Assembly (NCBI RefSeq): GCF_018847975.1 | Contig: NZ_CP072597.1 | Coordinates: forward strand, 2,271,001 to 2,335,000 | From: Lysobacter sp. K5869 | Lineage (GTDB): Bacteria > Pseudomonadota > Gammaproteobacteria > Xanthomonadales > Xanthomonadaceae | Length of the DNA stretch: 64,000 nucleotides | Direction of reading: 5' to 3' | In this document: positions 46,286-56,466 of the stretch, piece by piece | How the letters are laid out: each line of letters starts with the position of its first letter | Position numbering within the stretch: position 1 is the first letter of the stretch | Made by a program: the position numbers and the translations under genes | The notes under the pieces: generated by a model | The model's input: the letters and a program-made list of their open reading frames with translations, nothing else | What the model was told of the DNA's origin: nothing | The model's database searches: none

Positions 46286-47017
46286 ATGGGTAGAGGTCCG
46301 TCGATCGAAGCACGCAAGAACGCCGAAGACGCGCGTCGCGGCAAGATCTTCACCAAGATCATCCGCGAGATCAGCGTCGCCGCGCGCCGCGGCGGCGGCG
46401 ATCCCAACGGCAACCCGGGCCTGCGCACGGCGGTCGATAAGGCGCTGTCGGCGAACATGTCCAAGGACGTGATCGAACGCGCGATCAAGAAGGCCACCGG
46501 CGCGCTGGAAGGCGTCGAGTACGAGGAAGTGCGCTACGAGGGCTACGCCCCCGGCGGCGTGGCGGTGATCGTGGACTGCCTGACCGACAACAAGGTCCGT
46601 ACCGTCGCCGACGTGCGCCACGCCTTCAGCAAGTTCGGCGGCAACCTCGGCACCGACGGCTCGGTGTCCTTCATGTTCGCCAAGCGCGGCGTGCTGTGGT
46701 TCGAGGGCGGTGCCGACGAAGAGAAGATCACCGAGGTCGCCATCGACGCCGGCGCCGACGACGTCGTGGTCTACCCCGACGACGGCTCGATCGACGTGCT
46801 GACCGCGCCCGACGCGTTCGCCGCGGTCAAGGCCGCGATGGAAGCCGCGGGCCTCGCGCCCGGCCAGGCCGAAGTGACCTTCCGCGCCGACAACACCAGC
46901 GCGGTGGAAGGCGAGACCGCGCAGCAGGTGGTCAAGCTGCTCAACTGGCTGGAAGACATGGACGACGTGCAGAACGTCTACACCAACGCCGACCTCGGCG
47001 AGGACGCGTATGCGTAG
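46286..47017 (+). CDS. yebC: YebC/PmpR-family transcriptional/translation regulatory protein
   Basis: A 243-residue protein, full family length. N-terminal [47 protein letters not shown] matches (MGRGPSIE is the usual variant in Xanthomonadaceae; E. coli has MAGHSKW). Domain 2 has [21 protein letters not shown] and [14 protein letters not shown]. The protein was described as a DNA-binding regulator and, more recently, as a factor helping ribosomes through proline stretches. It heads the ruvC-ruvA group, as in most gammaproteobacteria. A TAAAAT -10-like element at 46247-46252 could be the promoter. Confidence 0.95.
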   Translation: MGRGPSIEARKNAEDARRGKIFTKIIREISVAARRGGGDPNGNPGLRTAVDKALSANMSKDVIERAIKKATGALEGVEYEEVRYEGYAPGGVAVIVDCLTDNKVRTVADVRHAFSKFGGNLGTDGSVSFMFAKRGVLWFEGGADEEKITEVAIDAGADDVVVYPDDGSIDVLTAPDAFAAVKAAMEAAGLAPGQAEVTFRADNTSAVEGETAQQVVKLLNWLEDMDDVQNVYTNADLGEDAYA

Positions 47018-47090
47018 TCGCGGCCGCCGGGACCGCGGCCGCGCCCCGCGCGCGTCCGGCCCGGCCACCGCGCTGCGCCAGCGCTAGCCG

Positions 47091-47654
47091 ATGGCGACCT
47101 CCGCAACCCGCAGCCCGGCCGCCGGGCCCGTGCGCATCCTGGGCATCGACCCCGGCTCGCAGCGCACCGGCCTGGGCGTGATCGACATGGCCAGCGACGG
47201 CCGCTGCACCTTCGTCGCCGCGCGCGCGCTCAAGCTGCTCGACGCCGAGGATTTCCCCTCGCGCCTGGGCCTGCTGTGCGAAGGCCTGGAAGCGGCGCTG
47301 GACGAGTTCGGGCCGATGCAGGTGGCGATCGAGACGGTGTTCATGGACAAGTCCGCGACCTCGGCGCTCAAGCTCGGCCATGCCCGCGGCGCGGCGCTGG
47401 CGACCGTGGTGCGCCGGCGCATTCCGATCAGCGAATACGCGCCGCGGCTGATCAAGCAATCGCTGGTCGGGCGCGGCGCGGCCGACAAGCAGCAGGTCCA
47501 GCACATGGTGCGGCTGTTGCTGAACCTGCCCGAAGTGAAGCTGCAGGCCGACGCCGCCGACGCGCTTGCGGTCGCGCTGACGCATGCCCATATGAGCGCT
47601 ACGGCCCAGCGCACCGGCATCGCCACCCACCAGCTGCGCAGGCGCGGCGCCTGA
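47091..47654 (+). CDS. ruvC: Holliday-junction endonuclease RuvC
   Basis: A 187-residue resolvase that nicks Holliday junctions symmetrically within the RuvABC complex. Catalytic acidic residues are Asp20 (LGIDPGS), Glu81 (VAIETVF) and the pair in [32 protein letters not shown] and the [25 protein letters not shown]-binding region are conserved. A 14-residue N-terminal extension ([14 protein letters not shown]) precedes the usual start region; a later start is not available in frame. The gene follows yebC by 73 bases, and ruvA follows after 168 bases. Confidence 0.96.
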   Translation: MATSATRSPAAGPVRILGIDPGSQRTGLGVIDMASDGRCTFVAARALKLLDAEDFPSRLGLLCEGLEAALDEFGPMQVAIETVFMDKSATSALKLGHARGAALATVVRRRIPISEYAPRLIKQSLVGRGAADKQQVQHMVRLLLNLPEVKLQADAADALAVALTHAHMSATAQRTGIATHQLRRRGA

Positions 47655-47822
47655 GATGGCCGCCGTCCGGGTCGTCGCCGCGCCGTCCGCGGCGCGCGGG
47701 GTAGGGACCCGCGCGCGCGTCCGCGTTGTCCTGGGTAGCCGTCCGCGCTTTCCTTCGATTTCCGTCTTCTTTTTGCGACGCGCCGGTCACGGCGGGTCGC
47801 GCCGTCCTTTTGGAGTCACCCT

Positions 47823-48413
47823 GTGATCGGTCGCCTCAAAGGCATCCTGGTGCATAAGCAGCCGCCGTGGCTGGTGGTCGACGTGCACGGCGTGGGCTAC
47901 GAGCTCGAAGCGCCGATGAGCACGTTCTACGACCTGCCCGACATCGGCCGCGAGGTCGCGTTGTTCACCCATTACGCGCAGAAGGAAGACAGCGTCTCGC
48001 TGTACGGCTTCCTGCGCGAGAGCGAGCGCCGGCTGTTCCGCGACGTGCAGAAGGTCAGCGGCATCGGCGCCAAGATCGCGCTGGCGGTGCTGTCGGGCGT
48101 GTCGGTGGACGAATTCGCGCGGCAGGTGCAGGCCGGCGACGTCACCGCGCTGACCCGCATCCCCGGCATCGGCAAGAAGACCGCCGAGCGTATGGTGGTC
48201 GAACTGCGCGACCGCGCCGCCGATCTGGCCGGCGCCGGCGCCACCCTGCCCAGCGGCGGCATTCCCGCCGACCCGCAGAGCGAGGCCGTGGTGGCCTTGC
48301 AGCAACTGGGTTACAAGCCGGCCGAAGCCGCGCGCATGGCGCGCGAGGCCGCCGCGGCCGGCGACGATGCCGCCGCCATCATCCGCAAAGCGCTAAAGTC
48401 CGCGCTGCGTTGA
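47823..48413 (+). CDS. ruvA: Holliday-junction branch migration protein RuvA
   Basis: A 196-residue DNA-binding protein that forms the tetramer holding the junction for the RuvB motors. Domain I is the OB fold starting [10 protein letters not shown]. Domain II has tandem helix-hairpin-helix motifs [16 protein letters not shown] and [17 protein letters not shown]. Domain III (150-196) has the [19 protein letters not shown]uvB-binding region. It starts with GTG at 47823 with GGAG eight bases upstream. The kup genes lie between it and ruvB. Confidence 0.97.
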   Translation: MIGRLKGILVHKQPPWLVVDVHGVGYELEAPMSTFYDLPDIGREVALFTHYAQKEDSVSLYGFLRESERRLFRDVQKVSGIGAKIALAVLSGVSVDEFARQVQAGDVTALTRIPGIGKKTAERMVVELRDRAADLAGAGATLPSGGIPADPQSEAVVALQQLGYKPAEAARMAREAAAAGDDAAAIIRKALKSALR

Positions 48414-48448
48414 GCCCACGGCGGGACACCGCCCGGAATCCGACGACA

Positions 48449-50395
48449 ATGTCTTCTACTGTTCCTGCCAGCGACAAGCACGCTCACGGCCACAAGGCCG
48501 CGAGCGGCCACGACTCAGGCCATCACGGCCCCAAACAAGGGCTTCCGGGGCTGATCGTCGGCGCGATCGGCGTGGTCTTCGGCGACATCGGCACCAGCCC
48601 GCTGTATACGCTGAAGGAAGCGTTCTCCCCGCACTTCCACCTGGTCAGCAACCACGACACCGTGCTCGGCATCCTGTCGCTGGTGTTCTGGGCGCTGATG
48701 ATCGTGGTGACGCTCAAGTACGTCACCATCATCATGCGCGCCGACAACGACGGCGAAGGCGGGATCATGGCGCTGATGACCCTGGCCCAGCGCACCCTGG
48801 CCAAGGGCGGGCGCTCGGCCTATGTCGTCGGCATTCTCGGCATCTTCGGCGCCTCGCTGTTCTTCGGCGACAGCGTCATCACCCCGGCGATTTCGGTGCT
48901 CGGCGCGGTCGAGGGCCTGGAAGTCGCCGCGCCCGGCCTGCACCGCTTCATCGTGCCGATCACCGTGTTGATCCTGGTGATGGTGTTCCTGGCCCAGCGC
49001 TTCGGCACCGAGAAAGTCGGCAAGGTGTTCGGCCCGATCACCATGATCTGGTTCGTCTCGCTCGCCGCCATCGGCGTCTACAACATCATTCAGGGCCCGG
49101 AAGTGCTCAAGGCGCTCAACCCGATGTGGGGCGCGCGTTTCTTCATGGAACACGGCACCAAGTCGGTGCTGATCCTCGGCGTGGTGGTGCTGGCGGTGAC
49201 CGGCGGCGAAGCGCTGTACGCCGACATGGGCCACTTCGGCGCCAAGCCGATCCGCTACGCGTGGTACCTCATGGTGCTGCCGAGCCTGATGCTGAACTAC
49301 CTCGGCCAGGGCGCGTTCGTGCTCAACCATCCGCGCGCGGTGGTCAACCCGTTCTTCGAATCGGTGCCGCCGTGGGCGCTGTACCCGATGATCGTGCTGG
49401 CGACGATGGCGGCGGTGATCGCCTCGCAGGCGGTCATCACCGGCGCGTATTCGGTGTCGCGTCAGGCGATGCAGCTGGGCTACATCCCGCGCATGCAGAT
49501 CAAGCACACCTCCAGCAGCACCATCGGCCAGATCTACGTGCCGTACATCAACTGGATCCTGGCGATCGCGGTCATCACCGTGGTCCTGGCCTTCCGCAGC
49601 TCGACCGCGCTGGCCACCGCCTACGGCATCTCGGTGTCGGGGACGATGCTGATCGACACCTTGCTGCTGGCCCTGGTCGCGCGCGCGCTGTGGCCGCGCT
49701 GGCGCAAGTGGGTGCTGCCGCTGTGCGTGCTGTTCTTCGTGGTCGACGTCGGCTTCGTCATCGCCAACGGCGCCAAGTTCTTCGACGGCGCCTGGTTCCC
49801 GCTGGCGCTGGGCCTGATCGTGTTCACCCTGCTGCGCACCTGGCGCCGCGGTCGCGAACTGCTGCACGAGGAAGTGCGCAAGGAAGGCATCTCGCTCGAC
49901 AGCTTCCTGCCCGGCCTGATGCTGGCGCCGCCGGTGCGGGTGCCGGGCACGGCGATCTTCATGACCGCCGACAAGGGCGTGGTGCCGCACGCGTTGCTGC
50001 ACAACCTCAAGCACAACAAGGTGCTGCACGAACGCAATGTGTTCCTGACCGTGGAAACCCTCGGCGTGCCGTACGCGCCGAAGGAGAAGCGGCTCAAGAT
50101 CGAGGCCATCGGCAACGATTTCTATCGGGTGGTGATCCGCTTCGGCTTCATGGAAGTGCCCGACGTGCCGCTGGCGCTGATGCGCTCGTGCGATGCCGGC
50201 GGCATCTACTTCGATCCGATGGACACGACCTACTTCGCCAGCCGCGAGACCGTGGTCGCCAGCCGCCACCGCGGCATGCCGATCTGGCGCGACCGCTTGT
50301 TCGCCTTCATGCATCGCAACGCGGCGCCGGCGACCGGGTTCTTCCGCATTCCCGGCAATCGCCTGGTCGAGCTGGGCGCGCAGGTCGAGATCTGA
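48449..50395 (+). CDS. kup: Low-affinity potassium transporter Kup (copy 1)
   Basis: A 648-residue KUP/HAK/KT transporter that takes up K+ with protons at the inner membrane. The first 35 residues are His/Gly/Ser-rich ([18 protein letters not shown]), followed by [31 protein letters not shown], the family N-terminus. About 12 transmembrane helices reach to about residue 460, including the [13 protein letters not shown] motif. The remaining 190 residues are cytoplasmic. It starts 35 bases after ruvA. The C-terminal domain is nearly identical to that of the following copy. A single kup between ruvA and ruvB is usual in relatives; this window has two. Confidence 0.95.
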   Translation: MSSTVPASDKHAHGHKAASGHDSGHHGPKQGLPGLIVGAIGVVFGDIGTSPLYTLKEAFSPHFHLVSNHDTVLGILSLVFWALMIVVTLKYVTIIMRADNDGEGGIMALMTLAQRTLAKGGRSAYVVGILGIFGASLFFGDSVITPAISVLGAVEGLEVAAPGLHRFIVPITVLILVMVFLAQRFGTEKVGKVFGPITMIWFVSLAAIGVYNIIQGPEVLKALNPMWGARFFMEHGTKSVLILGVVVLAVTGGEALYADMGHFGAKPIRYAWYLMVLPSLMLNYLGQGAFVLNHPRAVVNPFFESVPPWALYPMIVLATMAAVIASQAVITGAYSVSRQAMQLGYIPRMQIKHTSSSTIGQIYVPYINWILAIAVITVVLAFRSSTALATAYGISVSGTMLIDTLLLALVARALWPRWRKWVLPLCVLFFVVDVGFVIANGAKFFDGAWFPLALGLIVFTLLRTWRRGRELLHEEVRKEGISLDSFLPGLMLAPPVRVPGTAIFMTADKGVVPHALLHNLKHNKVLHERNVFLTVETLGVPYAPKEKRLKIEAIGNDFYRVVIRFGFMEVPDVPLALMRSCDAGGIYFDPMDTTYFASRETVVASRHRGMPIWRDRLFAFMHRNAAPATGFFRIPGNRLVELGAQVEI

Positions 50396-50544
50396 TCGCG
50401 GCGGCGCGGTTGCGGCCGCGCTGCGCGGTTTCGCCGCGCGGAGTCGTATCCGCGACGGCAATCGGCCGGAGAAAGCGCTAGAGTGCGCGCTTCGCCGGCC
50501 GGCGCTCAGGGGACGGTCGGCCCTTAATCCGTTCAGGAACCGCC

Positions 50545-52461
50545 ATGTCCGCCAGCAGCCCGTCCCCCGCCCATGCCGACGGTTCGGCGGGCCATGCCAA
50601 GACCGGTCTCGCCGGATTGGTGGTCGGCGCCATCGGCGTGGTGTTCGGCGACATCGGCACCAGCCCGCTGTACACGCTGAAGGAAGCGTTCTCGCCGCAT
50701 TACGGCCTCAGCCCCGACCAGCACACCGTGCTCGGCATCCTGTCGCTGGTGTTCTGGTCGCTGATGATCGTGGTCACCTTGAAGTACGTGGCGGTGATCA
50801 TGCGCGCCGACAACGACGGTGAGGGCGGCATCATGGCGCTCACCGCGCTGACCCAGCGCACGGTCAAGCACAATCCGCGCGCGGTCTACGTCATCGGCAT
50901 CCTCGGCATCTTCGGCGCCTCGCTGTTCTTCGGCGACGGCGTGATCACCCCGGCGATCTCGGTGCTGTCGGCGGTGGAAGGCCTGGAAGTGGCGGCGCCG
51001 CACCTGGACCGCTTCGTCGTGCCGATCACCGTGGCGGTGCTGGTCGTGCTGTTCCTGGCCCAGCGCTTCGGCACCGAGGTGGTGGGCAAGGCGTTCGGCC
51101 CGGTGATGATCCTGTGGTTCCTTTCGCTCGGCGCGATCGGCGTCTACAACATCGTCGATGCGCCGCAGGTGATCCGCGCGCTCAATCCGATCTGGGGCCT
51201 GCGCTTCTTCATGGAGCACAACTGGCACGCGGTGTTCGTGCTCGGCGCGGTGGTGCTGGCGGTGACCGGCGGCGAGGCGCTGTACGCCGACATGGGCCAC
51301 TTCGGCAAATGGCCGATCCGTCTGGCCTGGACCTACGTCGCGCTGCCGGCGCTGACCTTGAACTACCTCGGCCAGGGCGCGCTGATGCTGGGCAAGCCGT
51401 CCGCGGTCGGCAATCCGTTCTTCGAGGCGGTGCCGGCCTGGGCGCTGCTGCCGATGGTCGGCCTGGCCACCGCGGCGACGGTGATCGCCTCGCAGGCGGT
51501 GATCACCGGCGCGTTCTCGGTCGCGCGGCAGGCCATGCAGTTGGGCTACATCCCGCGCATGGCGATCAAGCACACCTCTCGCGAAACCATCGGCCAGATC
51601 TACATCCCGGCAGTGAACTGGATGCTGCTGGCATTGGTGGTGGTGTCGGTGGTCGGCTTCGGCAGTTCGACCGCGCTGGCCACCGCCTACGGCGTTTCGG
51701 TCACCGGCACCATGCTGATCACCAGCGTGCTGATGATCATCTACCTGCGCGCCAACTCGCGCATCCCCGCGCCGCTGTTCTGGCTGCTGGCGGCGATGTT
51801 CGTGTTGGTCGATCTGGCGTTCTTCTACGCCAACATCATCAAGTTCATGGACGGCGCCTGGTTCCCGCTGCTGCTGGGCGTGGTGCTGTTCACCATGATG
51901 CGCACCTGGCGCCGCGGCCGCGAACTGCTGCACGAGGAAGTGCGCAAGGAAGGCATCTCGCTCGACAGCTTCCTGCCCGGCCTGATGCTGGCGCCGCCGG
52001 TGCGCGTGCCCGGCACCGCGATCTTCATGACCGCCGACAAGGGCGTGGTGCCGCACGCGCTGCTGCACAACCTCAAGCACAACAAGGTGCTGCACGAGCG
52101 CAACGTGTTCCTGACCGTGGAAACGCTGGGAATGCCGCACGCGCCGAAGGAGAAGCGGCTCAAGATCGAGGCCATCGGCAACGACTTCTACCGCGTGCTG
52201 ATCCGCTTCGGCTTCATGGAAGTGCCCGACGTGCCGCTGGCGCTGATGCGTTCCTGCGATGCCGGCGGCATCTACTTCGATCCGATGACCACGACGTACT
52301 TCGCCAGCCGCGAGACCGTGGTCGCCAGCCGCCACCGCGGCATGCCGATCTGGCGCGACCGCTTGTTCGCCTTCATGCACCGCAACGCGGCGCCAGCGAC
52401 CGGGTTCTTCCGGATTCCCGGCAATCGCTTGGTCGAGTTGGGCGCGCAGGTCGAGATCTGA
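50545..52461 (+). CDS. kup: Low-affinity potassium transporter Kup (copy 2)
   Basis: A 638-residue paralogue of the preceding protein with a shorter N-terminal extension ([16 protein letters not shown]) and the same motifs ([50 protein letters not shown]). The membrane part differs at many positions, including the helices near 390-425 ([33 protein letters not shown]). From [13 protein letters not shown] to the last residue the two are almost identical in both protein and DNA. AGGA precedes the ATG. Two isoforms may work at different pH or expression conditions; this is an inference. Confidence 0.95.
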   Translation: MSASSPSPAHADGSAGHAKTGLAGLVVGAIGVVFGDIGTSPLYTLKEAFSPHYGLSPDQHTVLGILSLVFWSLMIVVTLKYVAVIMRADNDGEGGIMALTALTQRTVKHNPRAVYVIGILGIFGASLFFGDGVITPAISVLSAVEGLEVAAPHLDRFVVPITVAVLVVLFLAQRFGTEVVGKAFGPVMILWFLSLGAIGVYNIVDAPQVIRALNPIWGLRFFMEHNWHAVFVLGAVVLAVTGGEALYADMGHFGKWPIRLAWTYVALPALTLNYLGQGALMLGKPSAVGNPFFEAVPAWALLPMVGLATAATVIASQAVITGAFSVARQAMQLGYIPRMAIKHTSRETIGQIYIPAVNWMLLALVVVSVVGFGSSTALATAYGVSVTGTMLITSVLMIIYLRANSRIPAPLFWLLAAMFVLVDLAFFYANIIKFMDGAWFPLLLGVVLFTMMRTWRRGRELLHEEVRKEGISLDSFLPGLMLAPPVRVPGTAIFMTADKGVVPHALLHNLKHNKVLHERNVFLTVETLGMPHAPKEKRLKIEAIGNDFYRVLIRFGFMEVPDVPLALMRSCDAGGIYFDPMTTTYFASRETVVASRHRGMPIWRDRLFAFMHRNAAPATGFFRIPGNRLVELGAQVEI

Positions 52462-52635
52462 CGCGGGCGGCCGCGGCCGCGCGCTAACCGCGGCCGCCGT
52501 CGCCGGCAAGCCCTCGCGCCGGAATGCTGCGGTGCGCGCCGCGCGCCGGGAAGAATCGTTCCATCCGCGCCGGATTGCGGCCGCGCGCGGCGCCCGCCTA
52601 GCCTCGTCGCCACTTCCCACGACGAGGATTCCGCG

Positions 52636-53097
52636 ATGACCGAAGTCTCCCCGCAGGCCCGCGCCTTCGTGATCCAGCAACGCGACGCCGAGTTGCTGCG
52701 CGGCGACGGCAGCGAGTTGTGGCTGCTGGCCGACGCCAGCGATTGCTGCGGTGTTCTGGGCTGCAACCGCCTGCGCCTGCAACCCGGCGCGGCCGGCGCC
52801 CGGCCGCACATCCACCATCGCTCCAGCGAGGCGTTCTACGTGCTTGAGGGAACCTTGGAGATGCTCATCGACGGCGAGACCGTGCGGGTGGAGCAGGGCG
52901 GGCTGGCGGTGATTCCGGCCGGCGTCGTGCATTCCTTCCGCGCCACCGAGGGCGAGGTCGCCGACGTGTTCGTGACCCTGGCGCCGGGTACCGATCGGTT
53001 CGACTATTTCCGCGCGCTGCCGAAGATCCTGCGCGGCGAGATTGGCGCGGAGGAACTGGCGCAGATGCACGAGCGCTACGACGTGCATTTCGTCTGA
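52636..53097 (+). CDS. Cupin-domain protein
   Basis: A 153-residue single-domain cupin. Motif 1 is [16 protein letters not shown] (three histidines and a glutamate as potential metal ligands), and motif 2 is [14 protein letters not shown]. The hydrophobic N-terminal part (residues 1-45) contains [10 protein letters not shown], and the C-terminus ends [17 protein letters not shown], typical of quercetinase-like small cupins with an extended helix. The reaction is unknown; such proteins are dioxygenases, isomerases or sugar-binding proteins. GAGGA precedes the ATG. It interrupts the usual kup-ruvB junction. Confidence 0.85.
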   Translation: MTEVSPQARAFVIQQRDAELLRGDGSELWLLADASDCCGVLGCNRLRLQPGAAGARPHIHHRSSEAFYVLEGTLEMLIDGETVRVEQGGLAVIPAGVVHSFRATEGEVADVFVTLAPGTDRFDYFRALPKILRGEIGAEELAQMHERYDVHFV

Positions 53098-53407
53098 GTC
53101 GCGGGCCGTCCGGGCCGCTCGCGGCGGGCGCCGGGCCGCGCGGGATTCGCCCGTCGCGAGAGGGCGCATCGCGAAGCCGCGGCGCATGGGGCAGGGCCGC
53201 CGCGCCGGCGCCGGCCGCGCGACTTGTCCACAGGCGCGGCGGGCCAGCGGCCCACCGCAGCGCGAACCGCGCCGGCGCTCGCGGATTCGAGCCGGTACGC
53301 GCCCATTCGCACCGATCCGCGCCTTTCGTGCGAATCCGCCCGGCGCCGCCGCGCCCCGGTACGTTCCGCCACTGCGCCCGCGCCCCGTCCCATGCGAACA
53401 TATCCGC
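53098..53407. other. Intergenic region before ruvB, nothing recognised
   Basis: These 310 bases are extremely GC-rich with several short imperfect palindromes. A less GC-rich patch with CATGCGAACATATCCGCATG ends at the ruvB start and includes an interrupted palindrome (CATGCG..CGCATG), which could be a promoter or operator. No gene is visible. Confidence 0.4.
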
Positions 53408-54448
53408 ATGAACGACCAGCGCATCATCGCCTCCGGCGCCACCCGCGAAGACGACGCCATCGAGGCCTCGATCCGCCCCAAGCGCCTGGACGAATACCTC
53501 GGCCAGCAACCGGTGCGCGAGCAGCTCAAGATCTACATCGAGGCCGCCAAGGGCCGCGGCGAGGCGCTCGATCACGTGCTGATCTTCGGCCCGCCGGGCC
53601 TGGGCAAGACCACGCTGAGCCACGTCATCGCCAACGAGCTCGGGGTCAACCTGCGCCAGACCTCCGGCCCGGTGATCGAAAAGGCCGGCGATCTGGCCGC
53701 GCTGCTGACCAACCTGCAGCCGCACGACGTGCTGTTCGTCGACGAAATCCACCGCCTCTCGCCGCTGGTCGAGGAAGTGCTGTACCCGGCGATGGAGGAC
53801 TACCAGATCGACATCATGATCGGCGAGGGCCCGGCCGCGCGCTCGATCAAGATCGACCTGCCGCCGTTCACCCTGATCGGCGCGACCACCCGCGCCGGCC
53901 TGCTGACCGCGCCGCTGCGCGACCGTTTCGGCATCGTCCAGCGGCTGGAGTTCTACAACGCCGAGGAGCTGACCAAGATCGTGCGCCGCTCCGCGCAGAT
54001 CCTCGGCATCGCCTGCGAGGCCGAGGGCGCGGCCGAGATCGCCAAGCGCTCGCGCGGCACCCCGCGCATCGCCAACCGCCTGCTGCGGCGCGTGCGCGAC
54101 TACGCCCAGGTGCGCGCCAGCGGCCACATCGACCGCGCCGTCGCCGATGCGGCGATGGCGATGCTCAAGGTCGATCCGGAAGGCTTCGACGACCTCGACC
54201 GGCGTTTGCTCAAGACCATCATCGAGTCCTTCGACGGCGGCCCGGTCGGCGTGGAGTCGCTGGCCGCCGCGCTGAGCGAGGAGCGCGGCACGCTCGAGGA
54301 CGTGATCGAGCCGTTCCTGATCCAGCAGGGCTATCTGATCCGCACCGCGCGCGGCCGCATGGCGACCTCGCGCGCTTACCGCCATTTCGGCCTGGACCCG
54401 CGCCAGCGGCCGGGCGAGGGCGCCGGCGAACCGGGAGCGTTGTTCTGA
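53408..54448 (+). CDS. ruvB: Holliday-junction branch migration ATPase RuvB
   Basis: A 346-residue AAA+ motor that drives branch migration with RuvA. N-terminal [23 protein letters not shown], Walker A GPPGLGKT at 61-68, Walker [13 protein letters not shown], sensor [19 protein letters not shown], arginine-finger region, and a C-terminal winged-helix ([41 protein letters not shown]). Length is standard. Clean ATG at 53408. ruvB is 5 kb downstream of ruvA because two kup genes and a cupin lie between. It is followed by the tol cluster. Confidence 0.97.
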   Translation: MNDQRIIASGATREDDAIEASIRPKRLDEYLGQQPVREQLKIYIEAAKGRGEALDHVLIFGPPGLGKTTLSHVIANELGVNLRQTSGPVIEKAGDLAALLTNLQPHDVLFVDEIHRLSPLVEEVLYPAMEDYQIDIMIGEGPAARSIKIDLPPFTLIGATTRAGLLTAPLRDRFGIVQRLEFYNAEELTKIVRRSAQILGIACEAEGAAEIAKRSRGTPRIANRLLRRVRDYAQVRASGHIDRAVADAAMAMLKVDPEGFDDLDRRLLKTIIESFDGGPVGVESLAAALSEERGTLEDVIEPFLIQQGYLIRTARGRMATSRAYRHFGLDPRQRPGEGAGEPGALF

Positions 54449-54497
54449 TGCCCGTCGCTTCGACGCCGGCCTGCGCCGGCCCGCACGGAGACCGCGC

Positions 54498-54965
54498 ATG
54501 AGCGCTCCATCGACCGATTCCGCCGCGAGTTCCGCCGTTGTTCCCGGCTTATTCAGTTGGCCGACACGCGTCTATTGGGAAGATACCGACGCCGGCGGGC
54601 TGGTGTACCACGCCCAATATCTGGCCTTCATGGAGCGCGCGCGCAGCGAATGGGTGCGCGCCCTGGGCTACGGCCAGGACGGCCTGCGGCTCGAGCACGG
54701 GCTGTTGTTCGTGGTCGCCGGCATGCAGATCGGCTTCCTCAAGCCCGGACGGCTGGACGACGAACTGCGGGTCACCGTGGAATTGGTGCGCTGCCGCCGC
54801 GCCAGCCTGATCTTCGTCCAGCGCGTGATGCGCGGCGAAGAGCGGCTGATCGACGCCGAAGTGAAGATCGCCTCGGTCGACGCGCAGCAGCTGCGTCCGT
54901 GCCCGATCCCGCCGGCCTTGTATGCGCAGTTGCTGGCGCAGCAAGCGCCGGAGCCGGCCGGCTGA
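54498..54965 (+). CDS. ybgC: Acyl-CoA thioesterase YbgC (tol-pal associated)
   Basis: A 155-residue hot-dog-fold thioesterase. The catalytic motif YWEDTDAGGLVYHAQYLAFMERARSEW places Asp31 as the equivalent of E. coli Asp18. It is first in the tol-pal operon in most gammaproteobacteria and hydrolyses short-chain or phospholipid-related acyl-CoA thioesters at the cytoplasmic face. An N-terminal extension of about 13 residues precedes the usual start; the ATG chosen follows GGAGACCGCGC. It follows ruvB by 49 bases and tolQ starts 175 bases downstream. Confidence 0.93.
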   Translation: MSAPSTDSAASSAVVPGLFSWPTRVYWEDTDAGGLVYHAQYLAFMERARSEWVRALGYGQDGLRLEHGLLFVVAGMQIGFLKPGRLDDELRVTVELVRCRRASLIFVQRVMRGEERLIDAEVKIASVDAQQLRPCPIPPALYAQLLAQQAPEPAG

Positions 54966-55140
54966 GCCGCGCGCGACGCCGCCCCGCGGGCGCGTTGCGG
55001 ACGGCTTCACGGACCCGGTAGTAAAACCCGCGCCAAACCCGAGCTTCAGACTACAACCCCACGACATCCTGCGGTCCGTTGACTCCCGACGCGCCGCACG
55101 CCCCACACAAGCCCGCGCACCGGGCGACGGAGAACCGAGC

Positions 55141-55923
55141 ATGACGTCATCGCTGATCGCGCAACTGGCCACCACCGTGCAGGCCCTGCCGGAGGAAGCC
55201 ACCCAAGCGGTGACCCAGGCCGCCGCAGCCGCCGGCCACGCCTCGACGGAGTTCAGCCTGCTGGATCTGGTGATCAAGGCCAGCCTGCCGGTGCAGTTCA
55301 TCATGCTGCTGCTGGTGATCGCCTCGCTGACCTCCTGGTACATCATCTTCCGCAAGTGGAAAGTGATCCGCCGCGCCAAGGCCGAGGCCGATCATTTCGA
55401 GGAACGCTTCTGGTCGGGCGCGGAACTGTCCAAGCTCTACGCCGGCACCACCGAGCGCGCGCGCAACATCGGCGGCCTGGAAGCGATCTTCGAGGCCGGT
55501 TTCCGCGAGTTCAACCGCGTGCGCCAGCGCCGCGGCGTCGATGCCCGCGCCCAGATCGAAGGCGCCCAGCGCGCGATGCGCGCGACCGGTTCGCGCGAAA
55601 TCGACGGTCTGGAGCACAACCTCGAACTGCTCGCCAACATCGGCTCGACCTCGCCCTACATCGGCCTGGTCGGCACCGTGTTCGGCATCATGGTGACCAT
55701 GCATTCGCTGGTGTCCGCGTCCAAGCAGGTCGGCATCGCCGACGTCGCGCCGGGCATTTCCGAAGCGCTGCTGGCGACCGCGATGGGCCTGTTCGTGGCG
55801 ATTCCGGCGGTGTGGGCCTACAACCGCTTCGCCACCGGCGTGGAGCGGCTGGCGGTGCGCTACGACGCGTTCTCCGAGGAGTTCTCCTCGATCCTGCAGC
55901 GGCAGGCGCACCTGGACGAGTGA
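55141..55923 (+). CDS. tolQ: Tol-Pal system protein TolQ
   Basis: A 260-residue inner-membrane protein of the MotA/TolQ/ExbB family. The N-terminal periplasmic segment is followed by the first membrane helix (SLPVQFIMLLLVIASLTSWYIIF). A cytoplasmic loop precedes a pair of helices with the family signature LLANIGSTSPYIGLVGTVFGIMVTMHSL and GISEALLATAMGLFVAIPAVWAYNRFA. TolQ pentamers with TolR use the proton gradient to energise TolA. A GGAG ribosome site is present eight bases before the ATG. Confidence 0.96.
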   Translation: MTSSLIAQLATTVQALPEEATQAVTQAAAAAGHASTEFSLLDLVIKASLPVQFIMLLLVIASLTSWYIIFRKWKVIRRAKAEADHFEERFWSGAELSKLYAGTTERARNIGGLEAIFEAGFREFNRVRQRRGVDARAQIEGAQRAMRATGSREIDGLEHNLELLANIGSTSPYIGLVGTVFGIMVTMHSLVSASKQVGIADVAPGISEALLATAMGLFVAIPAVWAYNRFATGVERLAVRYDAFSEEFSSILQRQAHLDE

Positions 55924-56019
55924 TGCGGCGCAGCCCCACCGCACCGCACGGCCGGCGCCCGCGTTCGACGCGGCGCCCGCTCAACGCCTGAAACAGGCGC
56001 GTCATACGAGGATTCCGCC

Positions 56020-56466
56020 ATGTCCGGCACCGCCATCCGCCGCCCGCGCAAGCGCAAGCTCAAGGCCGACATCAACGTCGTGCCTTACATCGACGTCATG
56101 TTGGTGCTGTTGATCATTTTCATGGTCACTGCGCCGTTGTTGACCTTGGGCGTCGATGTCGATCTGCCCAAATCCAACGCCAAGTCCACCCAGGCCAAGA
56201 GCGATCCGGTCGTGGTCCAGGTCGACGAGCGCGGCAATTTCTTCCTCACGCTCAAGGCCGGCGACAAGGAAGCGGTGACCGCGCAGGATCTGGCGAGCAA
56301 GATCGGCGCCATCGTCAAGCAGAACGACAAAGAGAAGCTGCAGGTCTACATCGCCGGCGACGGCCGCGCCAATTACCAGCCGGTGATGGACGCGATGAAC
56401 ATTCTGCAGAAAGCCGGCGTCGAGAAGGTCAGCCTGATCAGCCAGCCCGAGAAGGGTAAGCAATGA
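56020..56466 (+). CDS. tolR: Tol-Pal system protein TolR
   Basis: A 148-residue single-pass protein with the proton-carrying Asp25 in INVVPYIDVMLVLLIIFMVTAPL. The C-terminal periplasmic domain (45-148) matches the TolR dimerisation domain (NYQPVMDAMNILQKAGVEKVSLIS). It works with TolQ as the stator/motor. GAGGA ribosome site before the ATG. The stop codon overlaps the tolA start by four bases (ATGA). Confidence 0.96.
   Translation: MSGTAIRRPRKRKLKADINVVPYIDVMLVLLIIFMVTAPLLTLGVDVDLPKSNAKSTQAKSDPVVVQVDERGNFFLTLKAGDKEAVTAQDLASKIGAIVKQNDKEKLQVYIAGDGRANYQPVMDAMNILQKAGVEKVSLISQPEKGKQ

Noticed and set aside
50533..53529. Minus-strand frame of 998 codons opposite kup 2, cupin and the ruvB start
   Set aside because: It spans three well-supported plus-strand genes and intergenic DNA; it is compositional only.
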